The notes beneath the pieces were generated by a model that was not told where the DNA came from, did no database searches, and worked only from the letters and a program-made list of their open reading frames with translations. A stretch of 6,214 nucleotides of DNA. Origin: Verrucomicrobiia bacterium (GTDB lineage: Bacteria; Verrucomicrobiota; Verrucomicrobiia; Limisphaerales; UBA11358). Positions 6,005 to 6,214 of the stretch are shown in pieces. The position numbers were made by a program, and so were the translations under genes. Location: the NCBI GenBank assembly GCA_030044395.1, contig JASHVW010000416.1:1-6214 (forward strand), in the 5' to 3' direction. Numbering within the stretch: the first letter of the stretch is position 1; each line of letters starts with the position of its first letter.

Positions 6005-6185
6005 ACTTCAACTCGTCCCACGCGAGGCGGGCAACTTTATTTTGCCCACTTATCCCGGCCTCATCGTCAAAGACTCCTACTGGCGCTGGCCCGAGCGCAA
6101 TCTGGCCGGCAATGCCATTGACTTTCACGTCCAAGTCCTCGGCCTGTCCTTCCACGACGCCATGCGCCGGATCACCGGAACATAA
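5991..6185 (+). CDS. Fragment resembling the N-terminal domain of a mobile-element primase (CHC2/DUF3991-like)
   Basis: A 64-codon frame contains GNFILPTYPGLIVKDSYWRW, then LAGNAIDFHVQVLGLSFHDA and MRRIT. The order 'short strand, KDS-x-WRW, GNAIDF, hydrophobic-LSF-x-x-A' matches the small domain at the start of many plasmid, phage and integrative-element primase-like proteins (CHC2 or DUF3991 before a TOPRIM domain), here without zinc-binding cysteines. In those proteins the domain helps bind the template or prime replication. The piece is short: no TOPRIM domain follows, and a TAA stops it at 6183-6185. The first possible start (TTG 5991) lies inside the inverted repeat and lacks a ribosome site. 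Another frame is open from 6181 to the window end (HNQPLVSLAYD), so a frameshift is possible. I regard it as a truncated gene; the family match is from memory of motifs. Confidence 0.5.
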   Translation: MDSSGLQLVPREAGNFILPTYPGLIVKDSYWRWPERNLAGNAIDFHVQVLGLSFHDAMRRITGT

Positions 6186-6214
6186 CCAGCCACTGGTATC
6201 GCTGGCTTACGACG

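Noticed and set aside
6186..6210. A hairpin after the primase-like fragment (AGCCA / TGGCT)
   Set aside because: The arms are five bases with a ten-base loop and no T-run, so it is too weak to call a terminator or attachment site.

Overview
This window looks like chromosomal DNA from a free-living Gram-negative bacterium of the PVC group, most likely a Verrucomicrobiota (Limisphaerales/Pedosphaera-like) lineage. That placement is inference. It rests on moderate GC content, an exported GH3 glycosidase, a histidine-kinase remnant carrying the 'DEIVWAINPRNDTL' signature common in these bacteria, a REC-PAS protein with a terminal double CxxC module, and a mix of ATG and TTG starts.

Layout from left to right. 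Bases 1-40 end in a sequence that looks like one CRISPR repeat (3' end ATTGAAAC), probably the last unit of an array lying left of the window. Bases 41-405 hold no gene I can support. A three-domain GH3 beta-glucosidase-type enzyme with a signal peptide fills 406-2478 on the minus strand. Just upstream of it (2515-2769, minus) is a broken piece of a sensor histidine kinase. Next come two small minus-strand genes that abut or overlap and probably form an operon: a CPXCG zinc-ribbon-like protein (3126-3311) followed by a TMEM14-family membrane protein (2797-3111).

A short divergent intergenic region with a small palindrome separates this pair from a plus-strand signalling gene (3418-4419), which encodes receiver + PAS + a C-terminal CxxC/CPxC module with no kinase or DNA-binding output. 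It converges on a minus-strand class I/II PLP-dependent aminotransferase (4461-5717) with all key catalytic residues present.

The right end (5718-6214) looks like accessory DNA. It has a purine-rich tract, then a 196-bp segment bounded by 18-bp inverted repeats (17/18 match) with a third internal copy of the core, then a short reading frame resembling the N-terminal domain of a mobile-element primase, cut off at both ends. I read this as debris of one or more mobile elements.

The genes do not form one pathway. The window is a housekeeping and carbohydrate-utilisation neighbourhood whose two edges carry defence-related (CRISPR) and mobile-element signals. I do not see a complete novel system. 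The parts most worth following lie at the two edges and in the REC-PAS-CxxC protein.
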